Assembly: GCA_947464885.1 (NCBI GenBank)
Contig: CANHYZ010000104.1
Location: 1 to 7,005, forward strand
Reading direction: 5' to 3'
DNA length: 7,005 nt
Source of the DNA: Flavobacteriales bacterium
GTDB lineage: Bacteria > Bacteroidota > Bacteroidia > Flavobacteriales_D > Sanyastnellaceae
Below are positions 5,601 through 7,005 of this stretch, in pieces (position 1 is the stretch's first letter; every line of letters begins with the position of its first letter). The translations under genes were made by a program, and so were the position numbers. The notes under the pieces are model-generated. The model ran no database searches, was not told where the DNA came from, and saw only the letters and a list, made by a program, of their open reading frames with translations.

Positions 5601-5927
5601 CAAAGGTGACTGGATGTTCATTTTCTCCGCGTAGTACTGGCAGAAATCGCGCATGGTATCTGCCATGGCTTTTTCATTAGTGGCGCGCTCGAAGGAATCG
5701 GCAAGGGTCAGGATGGTTTGGTGAACGAACTGTTTCATTTCATCCACTTGCATGTCCTTGTTCCACAAATCGATGCGCAGTGCATTCTGTTCTTCCTTGT
5801 CCCAAACGGACAGTATCATTGCTTTTGCTTCGGCTGAACGCGCGTTGTCGGTTGCTGTCCAGTTGATTTTTTCCGGAACGTTGTTGTCGTCGAGTTGTAT
5901 TTCGAATCGGATTTGTTCGAGTTTCAT
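5598..5927 (-). CDS. gldC: Gliding motility protein GldC
   Basis: Small protein of 109 residues without signal peptide or membrane segment, so probably cytoplasmic. Conserved stretches that I recognise as GldC are VPEKINWTATDN (17-28), AKAMILSVWD (34-43), ALRIDLWNKDMQVDEMKQF (49-67) and MRDFCQYYAEKM (92-103). In Flavobacterium johnsoniae, gldC lies next to gldB and its loss lowers gliding efficiency without abolishing it; the biochemical function is unknown. The gene sits 25 nt after gldB, so the two probably share a transcript. The stop codon is formed by the last unit of the downstream heptamer repeat, so the C-terminal few residues (after about AEKM) may have been set by insertion of that repeat. 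Presence of gldC does not prove that the organism glides, since many non-gliding Bacteroidota keep it. Confidence 0.92.
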   Translation of the reverse strand: MKLEQIRFEIQLDDNNVPEKINWTATDNARSAEAKAMILSVWDKEEQNALRIDLWNKDMQVDEMKQFVHQTILTLADSFERATNEKAMADTMRDFCQYYAEKMNIQSPL

Positions 5928-5952
5928 GGGGCTAAGTTACGGCTTTCGTTTG

Positions 5953-7002
5953 CTACGACTTACCGGGCACATAGGCCGATAGTATTTTTTGGAGATCGCT
6001 TTCAGACAATAACCCGTTCAGCGTGACCTCGGGATGGCGCTCCATGTATTGTCTGACGATGTTCCAGCCAATCCAAACGCCCAGCTGTGGTGCGCTTTCC
6101 TGCGGCACACCTGTCGCGGAGGTGAAGGGACCGTCGGCAAACCATTTGTTGATTTCAAATGATTTTGAGCGGTACATCACTTTTTCGTTGGCCATTGTTT
6201 TCCAGATTTCTTTTTCGGCTCCTTTCGCCCACAACCATTGTTCGCTGCTCCAGCTCATCATCAGGGAATCGGAAATATCCGGTGCAAGTGCCTCGGCGAG
6301 GTACATGACTTTTCCGTAGAAGATGAGTTCGCTAATCAGGTCTTTTGGTTGATAGTATCCGCGGGCTTTCCAGGAAGCAAATCCCTTGACGGCATCGGCA
6401 TGGATATAACGCTCGTCCATGTTGTTTTTCATGTATTGCGGAAAATAATCAGGCGAGAGTTTTTGTGTGATGGCATGATCCGGCCCCAGGTAGCAATCGA
6501 GTGCAATGCCAATGGCGTCATCGGTTGTGGCAATACTGCGATTCCAGGCTGATTGATAGAAGATGATTCCCGGTACAATGCTGTCCGGAAAAAAGTGATG
6601 CCAGCGGCGAATAGACTCTTCGAGATTACCGGCAATGGCCTCGCGATTTTCATCGGTAAATGCGGTCATCACGGCGCGATGTGTTTCTGATATTTGGGGG
6701 TCATTGACGAATGCATTCAGCAGTGCACCGACGCTATCCGACATGCAGGCAGCTATTCGGATATCATCCTCCACAAACCCGCAGAAAAAATTTCCATAGC
6801 GTGAACGCAGGGTATCCGCAAGGTTTTTCGGCTGACGGAAATCACCATCAAACACATCGCGATCGAATGATTGTGCTGAAATCTCCAGAAGGCTTGCCTC
6901 TTGAGCGAGTTCGATTTTTTGTAGTGGCTTTTCATCATTGCATCCACAGGTGACTATGAATAACATGATAAAACCCCACAGAATTTGACGGTTGTTTGCC
7001 AT
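5953..7002 (-). CDS. gldB: Gliding motility lipoprotein GldB
   Basis: Predicted envelope lipoprotein of 349 residues. A hydrophobic signal (about 7-18) is followed by CGC; Cys21 preceded by Gly is the likeliest lipidation site, although Thr at -3 is poor, and Cys19 preceded by Thr is an alternative. Family features visible in the mature part are GIALDCYLG (165-173), SELIFYGKVMYL (224-235), the Trp-rich segment MSWSSEQWLWAK (249-260) and the C-terminal ESAPQLGVWIGWNIVRQYM (302-320). In Flavobacterium johnsoniae GldB is essential for gliding and is counted among genes needed for function of the motility and type IX secretion machinery; its exact role is unknown. The start is 3 nt from the right edge and the frame is open to that edge, so a longer N-terminus cannot be excluded, but the signal peptide supports this ATG. 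gldC follows after 25 nt. Confidence 0.92.
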   Translation of the reverse strand: MANNRQILWGFIMLFIVTCGCNDEKPLQKIELAQEASLLEISAQSFDRDVFDGDFRQPKNLADTLRSRYGNFFCGFVEDDIRIAACMSDSVGALLNAFVNDPQISETHRAVMTAFTDENREAIAGNLEESIRRWHHFFPDSIVPGIIFYQSAWNRSIATTDDAIGIALDCYLGPDHAITQKLSPDYFPQYMKNNMDERYIHADAVKGFASWKARGYYQPKDLISELIFYGKVMYLAEALAPDISDSLMMSWSSEQWLWAKGAEKEIWKTMANEKVMYRSKSFEINKWFADGPFTSATGVPQESAPQLGVWIGWNIVRQYMERHPEVTLNGLLSESDLQKILSAYVPGKS

Positions 7003-7005
7003 TAG

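Overview
This window looks like chromosomal DNA of a Bacteroidota (Bacteroidetes) bacterium. Two blocks support this. The left half carries the start of a division and cell wall (dcw) cluster on the minus strand: mraZ, rsmH, a Bacteroidota-type ftsL-like gene, and ftsI (PBP3), which is cut by the left edge. The right half carries gldB, gldC and engB, also on the minus strand; gldB and gldC are characteristic of this phylum. Base composition is moderate. Ribosome binding sites are weak or absent, as expected for the phylum. Class and genus cannot be fixed from the window.

Layout from right to left, in the direction of minus-strand transcription: gldB (7002-5953), 25 nt, gldC (5927-5598), 74 nt filled by a heptamer-based imperfect palindrome, engB (5523-4921). 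Next is a 310-bp spacer holding 2.65 copies of a 111-bp tandem repeat, which separates engB from a convergent alpha/beta hydrolase gene on the plus strand (3849-4610). A 419-bp strongly strand-skewed divergent intergenic region follows. Then come mraZ (3429-2956), 38 nt, rsmH (2917-2000), 53 nt, ftsL-like (1946-1509) and ftsI (1512 to beyond position 1), the last two overlapping by ATGA.

Functionally, the dcw block combines its own regulator (MraZ), 16S rRNA methylation (RsmH), a divisome scaffold (FtsL-like) and the septal transpeptidase (FtsI). GldB is an envelope lipoprotein and GldC a small partner gene product, both tied to gliding motility. EngB is a ribosome-assembly GTPase. The hydrolase is an uncharacterised serine hydrolase with an intact triad.

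The genes are ordinary. The parts worth a second look are non-coding: a 10-bp-phased GTGGTAA direct repeat that looks like the MraZ operator, a nearly identical 13-nt leader element before both mraZ and rsmH, the heptamer palindrome that supplies the gldC stop codon and abuts the engB start, and the 111-bp tandem repeat. I see no tRNA, rRNA, CRISPR array, transposase, or convincing new multi-gene system.
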